Below the pieces are notes generated by a model, which searched no databases, was not told the origin of the DNA, and worked only from the letters and a program-made list of their open reading frames with translations. A stretch of 64,000 bases of DNA from Nocardioides oceani (GTDB taxonomy: Bacteria; Actinomycetota; Actinomycetes; Propionibacteriales; Nocardioidaceae), in assembly GCF_030412965.1 (NCBI RefSeq), contig NZ_JAUHJQ010000001.1:522060-586059 (forward strand). The letters are read 5' to 3'. The position numbers and the translations under genes were made by a program. Each line of letters begins with the position of its first letter. Within the stretch, counting starts at the first letter, position 1. Below, one piece after another: positions 53,970 to 63,210 of this stretch.

Positions 53970-55076
53970 TCAGGCCGGCAGCCACTCAGCGCGCGTGGTC
54001 ACCGCCGCCAGCCGGTCGGGGTCGGGGGTGACGCCGAGCCCGGGACCCTGCGGCACGGCGAGCGCGCCGTCCTCGAGCACGAACGGGTCGGTGACGTCGG
54101 TGGTGTAGTAGCGCGAGGACGCCGAGGTGTCCCCCGGCAGCGTGAACCCCGGCAGCGCCGCGAGCGCGACGTTGGCGGCCCGGCCGATCCCCGTCTCGAG
54201 CATGCCGCCGCACCAGACCGGCACGCCGTGGGCGCGGCACAGGTCGTGGATCCGGCGGGCCTCGAGGTAGCCGCCGACGCGGCCGGGCTTGATGTTGACG
54301 ACCGAGCAGGCGCCCAGCTCGATCGCGGCGGCGGCCGACTGCGCCGAGACGATGGACTCGTCGAGGCAGACCGGTGTCCTGATGAGCCGCGCGAGCCGGG
54401 CGTGCCCGAGGACGTCCTCCTCCTCGAGCGGCTGCTCGACCAGCAGCAGGTCGAAGGGGTCGAGGCGGGCGAGGTGCCGCGCGTCGGCGAGGGTGTACGC
54501 CGTGTTGGCGTCGACCTGCAGCAGCACCTCGTCCCCGAACCGCTCGCGCAAGGCCCGCACCGGCTCGACGTCCCACCCGGGCTCGATCTTCAGCTTGATC
54601 CGCACGTAGCCCTCGGCCAGGTAGCCGGCCACGGCGTCGAGCAGCTGCGGGACGCTGTCCATGATCCCGACCGAGACCCCGGCGGGCACCCGGTCGCGCA
54701 CGGCGCCGAGCTCGCGGGCGAAGGAGCGGCCCTCGACGCGCAGCTCGGCGTCGAGCACCCCCATCTCGAGCGCCGCCTTGGCCATCCGGTGGCCCTTGAA
54801 CGGCGCGAGCGCCTCGGCGACCCGGGTGGCCTCGAGCGGCCCGGCCGCGGCCAGGGCCGGCACGAGGAACCGGCGCAGCACGTCGGCCGCGCCGGCGACG
54901 TACTCCGAGGAGTAGCGCGGGTCGGCCATCGTCACGCACTCGCCCCAGCCCTCGCCGGCGTCGGTGACGACGCGCAGGAGGAGCAGGTCGCGCGCGACCT
55001 GGGTCCCGAACGACGTCCGGAACGGCGAGACGAGGGGCAGGGAGACGTGGAGGAGCTCCACACCGTCGAGCTTCAC
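53970..55076 (-). CDS. N-succinylamino acid racemase / o-succinylbenzoate synthase-like enolase-superfamily enzyme
   Basis: A 368-aa enolase-superfamily enzyme. The catalytic set is Lys161 and Lys163 (KLK), metal ligands Asp189, Glu214 and Asp239, and Lys263. These are the same residue numbers as I recall for the Amycolatopsis N-acylamino acid racemase/OSBS. The fold serves either menaquinone synthesis (MenC) or racemisation of N-succinyl amino acids. No men genes are near, while a GNAT and an M20 hydrolase are overlapping neighbours, so the racemase role is favoured. The start GTG 55076 overlaps the GNAT stop by four bases. Confidence 0.9.
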   Translation of the reverse strand: MKLDGVELLHVSLPLVSPFRTSFGTQVARDLLLLRVVTDAGEGWGECVTMADPRYSSEYVAGAADVLRRFLVPALAAAGPLEATRVAEALAPFKGHRMAKAALEMGVLDAELRVEGRSFARELGAVRDRVPAGVSVGIMDSVPQLLDAVAGYLAEGYVRIKLKIEPGWDVEPVRALRERFGDEVLLQVDANTAYTLADARHLARLDPFDLLLVEQPLEEEDVLGHARLARLIRTPVCLDESIVSAQSAAAAIELGACSVVNIKPGRVGGYLEARRIHDLCRAHGVPVWCGGMLETGIGRAANVALAALPGFTLPGDTSASSRYYTTDVTDPFVLEDGALAVPQGPGLGVTPDPDRLAAVTTRAEWLPA

Positions 55077-55999
55077 AGGTTCCTCCGTACGACGTACCAG
55101 CCGGCTGGGTCGAAAGCGGTGATCCGGGCGCCCTCGGCGAGCGGCGTCCCGAGCGCCTCCCGCACGGCGGTGCGCCAGCGGCGGGCGAGCGGCGGGTCGG
55201 TCACGCGCAGGCCGCTGATGTCGCGGGGCACGGCGACCCGGAGCGTGGCGGCGTCGAGGCGACCCCGGACCGGCGAGCCGTCGGCGGCGGCACCGACGGC
55301 GGTCACGGCGCCCCGCTCCTCGGCGGCGAGGGCGGGCAGCGCGCGGGGCCGGACGCCGGAGCACGCGGCCACGACGTCGGGGTCGAGGAGGTGCCAGCGG
55401 ACGAGCAGCCGGTCGGTCTCGTCCTGGCCGTTGAGGGAGTCGGGCATCAGCCCGTAGAAGTTGGGGAGGTACTCCACAGGCCGGGCGGCGAGCTTGGCCA
55501 CGTTGAAGTAGGCGTTGCGGCTGACCAGCGGGTCGAAGGTCCACGCGATGTCGGCGACGCCGCGCAGCAGCGCCCAGCTGCGCTGGTGCAGCTTGAGCGC
55601 GAAGCCGACGCTGCGGCCGGCCATCTGCGGGGCCACGCCGGCGATGTGGCTGTGCAGCGCGTCGTCGCCCGGGGCATGGAAGAAGGCCACACAGGCCCCC
55701 ACGAGCCGCCCGTCGGCGAACGCCCCGCCGACGTAGTTGCCGGCCTTGGTGAAGGCCCGGAGCAGCTCAAGGGTGACCGGCGGGTTGGCCGCCCGCCCCC
55801 AGATGTCGGCGTACAGCGCGACCACCCGCTCGAGCTCGTCGAGGCTCCCCAGCTCGCGGACCGTCACCCCGGCGGCGACCGCTGCGGCGTCCGCGGCCTG
55901 GACCGCGCGGTCGACGGGGTCCGCGGCGGGTTCGAGCACCGGTCCGGTGGCGAGGTGGGTCACGGGTCCGATGCTGCTGGCGCCGTCCGCGGACGTCAT
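55073..55999 (-). CDS. COG3375-type GNAT acyltransferase (candidate D-amino acid N-succinyltransferase)
   Basis: A 308-aa predicted acyltransferase. The GNAT core is at about 45-200. The segment TFDPLVSRNAYFNV followed by EYLPNFYG and NGQDETDRLLVRW is diagnostic of the COG3375 family. In Geobacillus a protein of this type next to a racemase and an M20 hydrolase succinylates D-amino acids. The ATG overlaps the M20 stop (ATGA) and its own stop overlaps the racemase start (GTGA). Substrate assignment here is inference from the family and the order of genes. Confidence 0.85.
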   Translation of the reverse strand: MTSADGASSIGPVTHLATGPVLEPAADPVDRAVQAADAAAVAAGVTVRELGSLDELERVVALYADIWGRAANPPVTLELLRAFTKAGNYVGGAFADGRLVGACVAFFHAPGDDALHSHIAGVAPQMAGRSVGFALKLHQRSWALLRGVADIAWTFDPLVSRNAYFNVAKLAARPVEYLPNFYGLMPDSLNGQDETDRLLVRWHLLDPDVVAACSGVRPRALPALAAEERGAVTAVGAAADGSPVRGRLDAATLRVAVPRDISGLRVTDPPLARRWRTAVREALGTPLAEGARITAFDPAGWYVVRRNL

Positions 56000-57132
56000 G
56001 GTCGAGCCCCACGAGCCGCGGCCACCGCGTTCGTCGGCGCGGCCAGCAGGTCCGCGACGAGCGCGCGCAGCAGCGCGGCGCGACCGGGCAGCGGGTCGAG
56101 CAGGACGTGCTCGTCGTCGGCGTGCGCACCACCGCCGACCGCCCCGAGCCCGTCGAGGGTGGGGGTGCCGACACCTGCGGTGAAGTTGCCGTCCGAGGCG
56201 CCGCCGACCGCGGAGGCGGTCAGCGGCGGGAGCCCGATCGAGGCCGCGACCGCGCGGGCACGCTCGAGCAGCGCGGCCGACGACGCGGCCTCCAGCGGCG
56301 GGCGGTTCGGCCCGCCGTGGACCTCGACGGCCGCGCCGGCGAGACTCGGTCGCAGCGCGCGTACGGCGGCGTCGACCCGGTCCTGCTCGGCGACCGACCG
56401 GACCCGGACGTCGACCGCGAACGACCCGGTCGCGGGGACGGTGTTGGTGGTGACCCCGGCCCGGGCGCTGGTCGGCGTCACGGTGGTGCCCGCGGCGGGG
56501 TCGCCGAGGGCGGCGACGGCCAGCACCTGCGTGGCCAGCTCGAGCGTGGCGTTGACCCCGCGCTCCGGCTCCAGGCCGGCGTGGGCGGCGCGGCCGACCA
56601 GGCGGACGTCGTACAGCGAGACGCCCTTGCGCTCGTGCTTGAGCGCGCCGCCGTCGGCCGCGGCCTCGAGCACCAGCGCGGCCTCGGCGAGCCGGGCCTC
56701 GTCCTCGACCAGCCCGCGGGAGCTGGGCGACCCGAGCTCCTCGTCGCCGGTGACCAGCACGGTGACGCCGTCCTGGCCGGCAGCCGCGTGGAACGCCATG
56801 GCGAGGCCGACCTTCATGTCCAGGCAGCCGGGGCCGCGGAGCACGCCGCCCTCGACCGTGCACGGGTGCGTCTTGAGCGAGCCGAGCGGCCAGACGGTGT
56901 CGTGGTGGCCGAGGAGCAGCACGCGGGACGGGCCGGTGCCGAGCCGCCAGCGCAGGTGGGTGCGGCCGTCGAGCACGATCCGCTCCGGCGCGGCGCCGAG
57001 ACGCCGCTCGCCCACCCGCGCCACGACGTCCGCGGACCGGGCGACCGCCGCGAGATCGGTCGACGGCGACTCGCAGGCGATCATCTCCCGCGCGTCCTCG
57101 AGGACGGTCCCGAGGATCGCGTCGAGGTCCAT
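55996..57132 (-). CDS. M20-family metallo-amidohydrolase (candidate N-succinyl-L-amino acid hydrolase)
   Basis: A 378-aa dizinc hydrolase. Metal ligands and base are His76/Asp78 (GHHDT), Asp105 (CLDMKVG) and Glu131/Glu132 (GDEELGS), with a dimerisation domain in the middle (GRAAHAGLEPERGVNA) and a late His in [11 protein letters not shown]. Related to carboxypeptidase G2/ArgE-like enzymes. In the D- to L-amino acid pathway it would release free L-amino acid from the racemised N-succinyl intermediate. The start ATG 57132 shares one base with the stop of the upstream peptidase fusion (TGATG). Confidence 0.92.
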   Translation of the reverse strand: MDLDAILGTVLEDAREMIACESPSTDLAAVARSADVVARVGERRLGAAPERIVLDGRTHLRWRLGTGPSRVLLLGHHDTVWPLGSLKTHPCTVEGGVLRGPGCLDMKVGLAMAFHAAAGQDGVTVLVTGDEELGSPSSRGLVEDEARLAEAALVLEAAADGGALKHERKGVSLYDVRLVGRAAHAGLEPERGVNATLELATQVLAVAALGDPAAGTTVTPTSARAGVTTNTVPATGSFAVDVRVRSVAEQDRVDAAVRALRPSLAGAAVEVHGGPNRPPLEAASSAALLERARAVAASIGLPPLTASAVGGASDGNFTAGVGTPTLDGLGAVGGGAHADDEHVLLDPLPGRAALLRALVADLLAAPTNAVAAARGARP

Positions 57133-60100
57133 CAGCCGACCTTCGGGGTCGCGCGGGCACCGTGGTGGAGGTACCGCTCGCCGGTCGGGAGCTCGAAGAA
57201 CGTCACCGGGAACCAGGTCTCCGCCTCGGGCGGCTTGGTCAGCCACATCCCGGGCGCGCAGGCGACGAGCGCGTGCTCCTCGACGGGGTCGGGGACCATC
57301 TCCGCGATCGGACCGAGGACGGTCACCTTCAGCCGCGGCCCCTCGGCGCCGTCGAGCACCTCCATGCGGACGCCGGCCCGCTCGTAGGTGCCGAGGTACG
57401 GCGCGAGGTCGACGTCCGCAGGCGGCGTCGGCGGCACCAGTCGGGGCGGCATCGCGACGCCGGCGAGCTCGGCGAACAGCTCGCGGTAGAGGTCCTCGTA
57501 GAGGTCGCGCGCGCCGTCGTTGTTCGTCAGCAGCGTGACGGCGAGCCCGGCCTCGGGGAGCACGCGGAGGAACGCCGCCTGGCCGATGGTGTTGCCGTCG
57601 TGGCCGAAGACCCGGCGGCCGTCCCAGCCGAAGCGGATCCAGCCCAGGCCCCACGAGTCGCCCAGGGAGTGCACGTCGGGCAGGTCGGCCTGGTGGGCGG
57701 CCATCGCCCGCGCGGACTCCTCGGCGAGCACGCGGGTGCCGTCGGCGGCCAGCCCCTCGGCCAGGTGCAGCCGGGCGAAGGCCAGCACGTCGGCGGCGGT
57801 GGCGGTGACGAGCCCGGCCGGGCCGAGCGAGCGCGGGAGCTGCCAGACCGACGCGGGTTGCTTGCGGCCGTCCTCGGTGACGTGGCCGACCGCGGCCGCC
57901 TCGAGCAGCGCCTCCTCGGGCAGGGTCAGCGCGTGCCGCATGCCGAGCGGGCCGAACAGCCGGTCGCGCAGGGCCTGGTCCCACGTCGTCCCGGTCACCA
58001 CCTCGATGACCCGGCCGAGCACGGAGAAGCCGGCGTTGCAGTAGGACCAGGTGGCGCCGAGGGGGTGGTTCTGCGTCTGGTCCTGCAGCAGCGCGACGTA
58101 CTTCTCCAGGCAGTCGTCGCCGCGGCCGGTGTCGGTGAAGACGTCGCCGTCGATGCCGCTGGTGTGGGTGAGCAGGTGGCGCAGGGTGACCTGCTTGGTG
58201 ACGTCGGGGTCGGCGAGCCGCAGCTCGGGCAGCACCTCGACCACCGGAGCGTCGAGCTCGACGAGCCCCTCGTCGACCAGCTGCATGACCACGGTCGCGG
58301 TCCACACCTTGGTGATCGAGCCGATCTGGAAGACCGAGTCCGCGGTGACCGGGGCGCCGGTGCGCAGGTTGAGCACGCCGTGGGTCGCGACGATCTGCTC
58401 GTCCTCGGAACCGCCGGTCCCGTCAGCGCTGTCGGCGCCGAGACGCAGGATGCCGAGCTGCGCGCCCGGGACGCCGTGCTTCTCGGCCAGCGCGGCGAGC
58501 CGCCGCTGCCAGTGAGCGACGTCGAGGCGCGGGCGGCCGCCGCCCAGGACGTGCCGCTCCACCCAGTCGACCACCCGGCGGGCGTAGTCGAGGCGGTGCG
58601 ACGGGCGGCCGAGCAGGATGAACGCGTGCGCCGCGCCGGGGTAGAGCACCAGCTCGGTGGGCACCCCGCGGTGGCGCAGCGAGGTGTGCCACTGCTGCGC
58701 CTGCCCCACGGGACAGGTGCGGTCCTCGAGGCCGTGCAGCACGAGCGTCGGGGTGGTGACCCGGTCGACGTGGGTGATCGGTGACATGGCGGCGTACCGC
58801 TCCGGCTGCTCCCAGGGCGTCCCGCCGAGCTCGTAGGAGCTCATGCAGGTGCCGTCGTCGCAGGTGCCGTACATGCTGACCATGTCGCTGACCACGCCGC
58901 CGGCGACGCCGGCCTTGAACCGCTCGTCGTGGGCGGTGAGCCAGCAGGTGGTGAACCCGCCGTAGCTGTAGCCGGTGACCGCGAGCCGGTCGGGGTCGGC
59001 GATCCCCTCGGCGACGAGCGCGTCGATCGGCTCGAGGAAGTCCTGCGCGTCGGCGACGCCCCAGGCGCCGTTGACGCCGTCGTAGAACGCCTCGCCGTAG
59101 CCGTCGCTCCCGCGCGGGTTGACCAGCAGCACCGCCCAGCCGCGGGCGGCGAGCTCCTGGTGGTAGGGGTGCATCTCGTCGGCGGCGGCGTTCCACGCGT
59201 TGTGCGGTCCGCCGTGGACGTCGAGCAGCACCGGGCGCGGGCCGGGGCGGGCGGGGTCGCGGACCAGCCAGCCCTGCACCTCGACGCCGTCGGAGATCGT
59301 GAAGGTGCGCTCCTCGGGGAGGTACCGCTCGACGTCCGCGAACGGCGCGCCGTGGTCGGTCAGCACGGTCTCGGCGCCGGTGGCGAGGTCGAGCGCGACC
59401 AGCTCGCCGTACGACGTCGGCGTGGTGAGCACGACGACGGCGGTGTCCCCGACGACCGAGAGCCCCGAGACGACCCGGCCGGCGCCGGCGAGGACCGGCG
59501 TGGCGCGGGGCTCGTCCTGGCCCGGCTCGAGGGCCCACAGGTGGCTGCAGCCGCGGTCGCGGACGGCGACGAGCACGCGGCCGTCGGCGAGCTGGTGCGG
59601 GCGCGCGCCGGGGTACGCCGGCCCGCCGGCCATCACGTTGCGGTCGAGGTGCCCGGTGAGGTCGCGCGGCTCGCCACCGGCGAGGGGGACGCGCAGCAGG
59701 TGCTGGTGCCCGACGGGGGCGCCGGGGTGGCCGACCACCAGCAGGCTCGCCCCGTCGGGGGCGAAGACGACCGCGCCGGCGACCCCCTCGGCCAGGGCCA
59801 CCACGCGCGGGGACGCCTTCGGGTCGGCCACGTCGAGCAGGTGGACGGCGGTGCGGAACGTGAGGTCGCTGTCCTCGCCGACGCGCCGCAGGAAGGCGAT
59901 GGCGCGGCCGTCGGGCGACCAGGCCGGTCCGTCGGCGTGCTCGACGCCGTCGGTCACCTGTCGGCAGGCGCCCGTGGCCACGTCGACGACGTGCAGCTGG
60001 CGGCGCACCGGCCCGAGCAGCCCGGCGCCGTCGGACTGGTAGTCCAGCCGCCCGGCGACGAGCGGTCGGTGGGCGGCGGCCGGCTCGCGGGGGTCGACCG

Positions 60101-60464
60101 CAGCGGAGAGGACCAGCCGGGCGCCGTCGGGGCTCCACGCCGGCGCGCCGGCGCCGAGCGGCAGGTCGGTGACCGCGCGCGGCTCGTCACCGGCCGCGGC
60201 CACCACGTGCACCTGCCCGCCCCGCAGGAAGGCGATCGTGGAGCCGTCCGGCGACCACGCGGGCGAGGTGTCCTCGGGCCCGGCGGTCAGCGGCCGGGCG
60301 TCGCCGCCGGCGACGCCGACCAGCCACAGCCGGTCGACGCTGCGGTCCTCGGCCAGGTCGAGCGTGCGGACGACGTGGACGACGGTGGTGCCGTCGGGCG
60401 AGAGCGCCGGCTGCGACGGCACGGCGAGCTCGCCGAGGTCCTCGATGCGCGGGGTGCGGGTCAT
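57132..60464 (-). CDS. Prolyl-oligopeptidase (S9) fused to a serine beta-lactamase/D-aminopeptidase-fold domain
   Basis: One continuous 1110-aa frame. Residues 1-385 are a beta-propeller with repeated SPDG blades (22-25, 71-74, 111-114, 183-186). Residues 390-640 are an S9 alpha/beta hydrolase with Ser500 (GYSYGG), Asp581 (GLEDR) and His613 (GAAHAF). Residues 650-1010 are a class C beta-lactamase-like (S12) domain with Ser716-x-x-Lys719 (SITK), Tyr808-Cys-Asn810 and HDG near 968; a small barrel ends the chain. S12 relatives include D-aminopeptidases and DD-peptidases. There is no signal peptide, so it acts in the cytosol. ATG 60464 overlaps the upstream dppF stop (ATGA). Confidence 0.92.
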   Translation of the reverse strand: MTRTPRIEDLGELAVPSQPALSPDGTTVVHVVRTLDLAEDRSVDRLWLVGVAGGDARPLTAGPEDTSPAWSPDGSTIAFLRGGQVHVVAAAGDEPRAVTDLPLGAGAPAWSPDGARLVLSAAVDPREPAAAHRPLVAGRLDYQSDGAGLLGPVRRQLHVVDVATGACRQVTDGVEHADGPAWSPDGRAIAFLRRVGEDSDLTFRTAVHLLDVADPKASPRVVALAEGVAGAVVFAPDGASLLVVGHPGAPVGHQHLLRVPLAGGEPRDLTGHLDRNVMAGGPAYPGARPHQLADGRVLVAVRDRGCSHLWALEPGQDEPRATPVLAGAGRVVSGLSVVGDTAVVVLTTPTSYGELVALDLATGAETVLTDHGAPFADVERYLPEERTFTISDGVEVQGWLVRDPARPGPRPVLLDVHGGPHNAWNAAADEMHPYHQELAARGWAVLLVNPRGSDGYGEAFYDGVNGAWGVADAQDFLEPIDALVAEGIADPDRLAVTGYSYGGFTTCWLTAHDERFKAGVAGGVVSDMVSMYGTCDDGTCMSSYELGGTPWEQPERYAAMSPITHVDRVTTPTLVLHGLEDRTCPVGQAQQWHTSLRHRGVPTELVLYPGAAHAFILLGRPSHRLDYARRVVDWVERHVLGGGRPRLDVAHWQRRLAALAEKHGVPGAQLGILRLGADSADGTGGSEDEQIVATHGVLNLRTGAPVTADSVFQIGSITKVWTATVVMQLVDEGLVELDAPVVEVLPELRLADPDVTKQVTLRHLLTHTSGIDGDVFTDTGRGDDCLEKYVALLQDQTQNHPLGATWSYCNAGFSVLGRVIEVVTGTTWDQALRDRLFGPLGMRHALTLPEEALLEAAAVGHVTEDGRKQPASVWQLPRSLGPAGLVTATAADVLAFARLHLAEGLAADGTRVLAEESARAMAAHQADLPDVHSLGDSWGLGWIRFGWDGRRVFGHDGNTIGQAAFLRVLPEAGLAVTLLTNNDGARDLYEDLYRELFAELAGVAMPPRLVPPTPPADVDLAPYLGTYERAGVRMEVLDGAEGPRLKVTVLGPIAEMVPDPVEEHALVACAPGMWLTKPPEAETWFPVTFFELPTGERYLHHGARATPKVG

Positions 60465-61207
60465 GGGTGGCTCCTTCGGAGGGTGCTGCCGGGGACGGCT
60501 GCCAGCAGGTCGCGCGTGTAGGGCTCGGCCGGCTCGGCGAGCACCTGCGCGGCGGGGCCCTGCTCGACGACCACGCCGCGGTGCATGACGGCGACGTACG
60601 ACGCGACGTACCGGACGACGGCGAGGTTGTGGGAGATGAACAGCATCGAGAGGCCCAGCTCGCGCTGGAGCTCGCGGACCAGGTTGAGCACGGTGCCCTG
60701 GACCGAGACGTCGAGCGCTGAGGTGATCTCGTCGGCGACGACGACCGCCGGGCGGGCGGCCAGCGCGCGGGCGAGCGCGACCCGCTGGCGCTGCCCGCCG
60801 GAGAGCTCGGCGGGGCGCGCGTCGGCGCGGGCGGCGTCGAGGTGGACCAGCTCCAGCAGCCGCGCCACCTCGACCCGCCGGGCAGACCGGTCGAGGTCGC
60901 GGGGCATCGCCTCGGCGATGCTCGCGCCGATGGTCATCCGCGGGTCGAGGGACGAGAACGGGTCCTGGAAGACCATCTGCACCGGTCGCCGGCGCCCGCG
61001 CAGGGGCACCGGCTCCCCGTCGAGCAGGATCGACCCGCCGTGCAGGGGCGCCAGCCCGACGGCCGCGCGGGCCAGCGTGGACTTGCCCGAGCCGGACTCG
61101 CCGACCAGGCCGACGACCTCGCCGGGCGGGACCACCAGGGAGACGCCGTCCACGACGGTGCTGCGCCCGTAGCGGACGCTCACCTGCTCGAAGCGCAGCT
61201 CGCTCAC
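60461..61207 (-). CDS. Di/oligopeptide ABC transporter ATP-binding protein (DppF/OppF-like)
   Basis: ATPase of 248 aa with GESGSGKST at 36-44, [11 protein letters not shown] near 136 and Walker [14 protein letters not shown] near 160. It lacks the C-terminal Cys cluster that many OppD/OppF carry. It pairs with the ATPase half of the preceding fusion protein to power peptide uptake. GTG 61207 overlaps the fusion gene stop by four bases (GTGA); a longer frame to 61276 is rejected because it lies within the fusion gene. Confidence 0.92.
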   Translation of the reverse strand: MSELRFEQVSVRYGRSTVVDGVSLVVPPGEVVGLVGESGSGKSTLARAAVGLAPLHGGSILLDGEPVPLRGRRRPVQMVFQDPFSSLDPRMTIGASIAEAMPRDLDRSARRVEVARLLELVHLDAARADARPAELSGGQRQRVALARALAARPAVVVADEITSALDVSVQGTVLNLVRELQRELGLSMLFISHNLAVVRYVASYVAVMHRGVVVEQGPAAQVLAEPAEPYTRDLLAAVPGSTLRRSHP

Positions 61208-63210
61208 GTCGCCTCCACCTGCGCCAGGGGCCGGCCGCCCGGGTCCACGTCGATCGGGTCCCCCGCGTGCCAGCACGCGACCCGGTGCGCCGTGCCGTCG
61301 CCGGCCAGCGGCGGGTCCTCGGCCCGGCAGCGGTCGCTCGCGAGCGGGCAGCGGGCGGCGTACGCGCAGCCGACGGGGACGTCGGCCGGGTCGACCGGAC
61401 GGCCCGGGATGACGGTGAGCGGGCGGTCGAGGTCGGTGTCCATCGTGGGCACCGCGGCGACGAGCGCCCGGGTGTAGGGGTGCCGAGCGCTGGTCGTCAG
61501 ACCGGTGGCCGGCAGGTCCTCGACGACGCGACCGGCGTACATCACCAGGACCCGGTCGCAGACGTCGCCGACGACGGTGACGTCGTGGCTGATGAGGACG
61601 AGCGCGACGTCGTCGGCCCGCCGGATCGCCTGGAGCAGGTCGAGGACCTGCTGCTGCACGGTCACGTCGAGGGCCGTAGTCGGCTCGTCCGCGATCACCA
61701 GCTCGGGGGAGCCCATCAGGCCCATCCCGATCATGGCGCGCTGGCGCATGCCGCCGGAGAACTCGTGGGGGTACTGCCGGACGCGGCGCTCCGCGTCGTC
61801 GATGCGTACGGCGGCGAGCCGGTCCACCGCGCGGTCCATCGCCTCGCGGCGACCCATCCCCTGGTGGTGGCGGGCGACCTCGGCGAGCTGGGCGCCGACG
61901 CGGGTCGTGGGGTTGAACGACGACATCGGGTCCTGGAAGACCATCGCCAGGGAGGTGCCGAGGTGGTGGCGCCGTGACTCACCGCCCGGGGCGGTGAGGT
62001 CCTCGCCGAGCACGTCGAGGCGCTCGGCGCGCACGTCGGCGAGGTCGTCGAGCAGCTGGGCGACGGCGAGCGCGGTGAGCGACTTCCCCGAGCCGGACTC
62101 GCCGACGATGCCGACCGCCTCGCCGCGGCGGACCGCGAACGTCACGCCGCGCACCGGCTCGACGCGGCCGTCGCGGGCCGGGAAGCCGACGTGCAGGTCC
62201 CGGACGTCGAGCACGAGGTCGGGTGCGTCGGCCTGCGGGTCCGGCTCCGCCGGCCCCGGCAGGGGCGTCGCCCGCGCGGCCCGCCGGCGCCGCGGGGCGA
62301 CGCTCAGCTCGCCGGGCGAGGCGACGCCGACGGCCTTGGCCGCCGACTCGCCGAGGAGGTTGAGCGCCAGGCCGGCCAGCAGCACCGCGGCTCCCGGCGC
62401 GAACGCGGCGGCCGGGTTGACGTAGAGCGAGCCGACGCCCTCGAAGAGCAGCCGCCCCCAGTCGTACGCCGGCGCCTGCACGCCCAGCCCGAGGAACGAC
62501 AGGCCGGCGAAGGACAGCAGCGCGGAGCCGGCGCCGATGGTGGCGTTGACGATCAGCGGCTCGGCGATGTTCGGGAGCACGTGCCGCACGAGGATGCGCA
62601 GCTCGCCGACGCCGGCGACCCGGGCCGCGGACACGTAGTCGTGCGCGGCGACGCCGGCGACGAGGGTCTGCACCAGGCGGGCGAAGCTCGGCGCGCCGGC
62701 GAACCCGACCGCGAGCACGGCGCCGGTGGCGCCCACCCCGAAGACGACCGCGAAGAAGAGCGCGAGCAGCAGGCCCGGGAACGCGACGGCCACGTTGACC
62801 CCGGCGACCACCGCCCGGCCCGCGCGCCGGCCGAGCAGCAGCGGCGCCGTGCCGAGCACCAGGCCGACGACGACCGCGATCGCGGTCGCCCCGAGCGCCA
62901 GCCCGATCGAGAGCCGGGTCGCCACGAGCGTGCGCAGGACGATGTCGCGCCCGAGGTTGTCGGTGCCCGCCCAGTGCTCGGCCGAGGGGCCGGCGAGGAT
63001 GTCGTCGGTGTCGACGGCGCTCGCGTCGGCGGACCACAGCATCGGCGCGACCACGGCGAGGACGAGCAGCGCGAGGGTCAGCACCACGGCCGCCAGCCCG
63101 AGCGGCGTGCGGACGACACCCGCCCAGCGCGAGGCCCGGCGCGGGTCCCGGCCCGCTCGGCTCGGATCGCTCACCGCGTCGACCCCGGCGATCCCGTCCA
63201 CCCCGGCCAC
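61204..63210 (-). CDS. Fused peptide ABC transporter permease and ATPase (DppC-DppD)
   Basis: A single 668-aa frame. Residues 1-305 are a DppC-type permease: a first helix at about 36-56, GTDNLGRDI, then five more helices with the EAA-like loop [20 protein letters not shown]. After a basic, Pro-rich linker (about 305-335), residues 335-668 are a DppD-type ATPase with GESGSGKSL near 372, [22 protein letters not shown] and the C-terminal peptide-transporter motif with [14 protein letters not shown]. The GTG start at 63210 directly abuts the dppB stop. Such fusions occur in some actinobacterial transporters. Confidence 0.92.
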   Translation of the reverse strand: MAGVDGIAGVDAVSDPSRAGRDPRRASRWAGVVRTPLGLAAVVLTLALLVLAVVAPMLWSADASAVDTDDILAGPSAEHWAGTDNLGRDIVLRTLVATRLSIGLALGATAIAVVVGLVLGTAPLLLGRRAGRAVVAGVNVAVAFPGLLLALFFAVVFGVGATGAVLAVGFAGAPSFARLVQTLVAGVAAHDYVSAARVAGVGELRILVRHVLPNIAEPLIVNATIGAGSALLSFAGLSFLGLGVQAPAYDWGRLLFEGVGSLYVNPAAAFAPGAAVLLAGLALNLLGESAAKAVGVASPGELSVAPRRRRAARATPLPGPAEPDPQADAPDLVLDVRDLHVGFPARDGRVEPVRGVTFAVRRGEAVGIVGESGSGKSLTALAVAQLLDDLADVRAERLDVLGEDLTAPGGESRRHHLGTSLAMVFQDPMSSFNPTTRVGAQLAEVARHHQGMGRREAMDRAVDRLAAVRIDDAERRVRQYPHEFSGGMRQRAMIGMGLMGSPELVIADEPTTALDVTVQQQVLDLLQAIRRADDVALVLISHDVTVVGDVCDRVLVMYAGRVVEDLPATGLTTSARHPYTRALVAAVPTMDTDLDRPLTVIPGRPVDPADVPVGCAYAARCPLASDRCRAEDPPLAGDGTAHRVACWHAGDPIDVDPGGRPLAQVEAT

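Noticed and set aside
53970..55076. Assignment as menaquinone MenC
   Set aside because: The fold allows it, but no men gene is present in the window and the gene is locked between a GNAT and PucR in a peptide operon. Kept as an alternative, not as the call.
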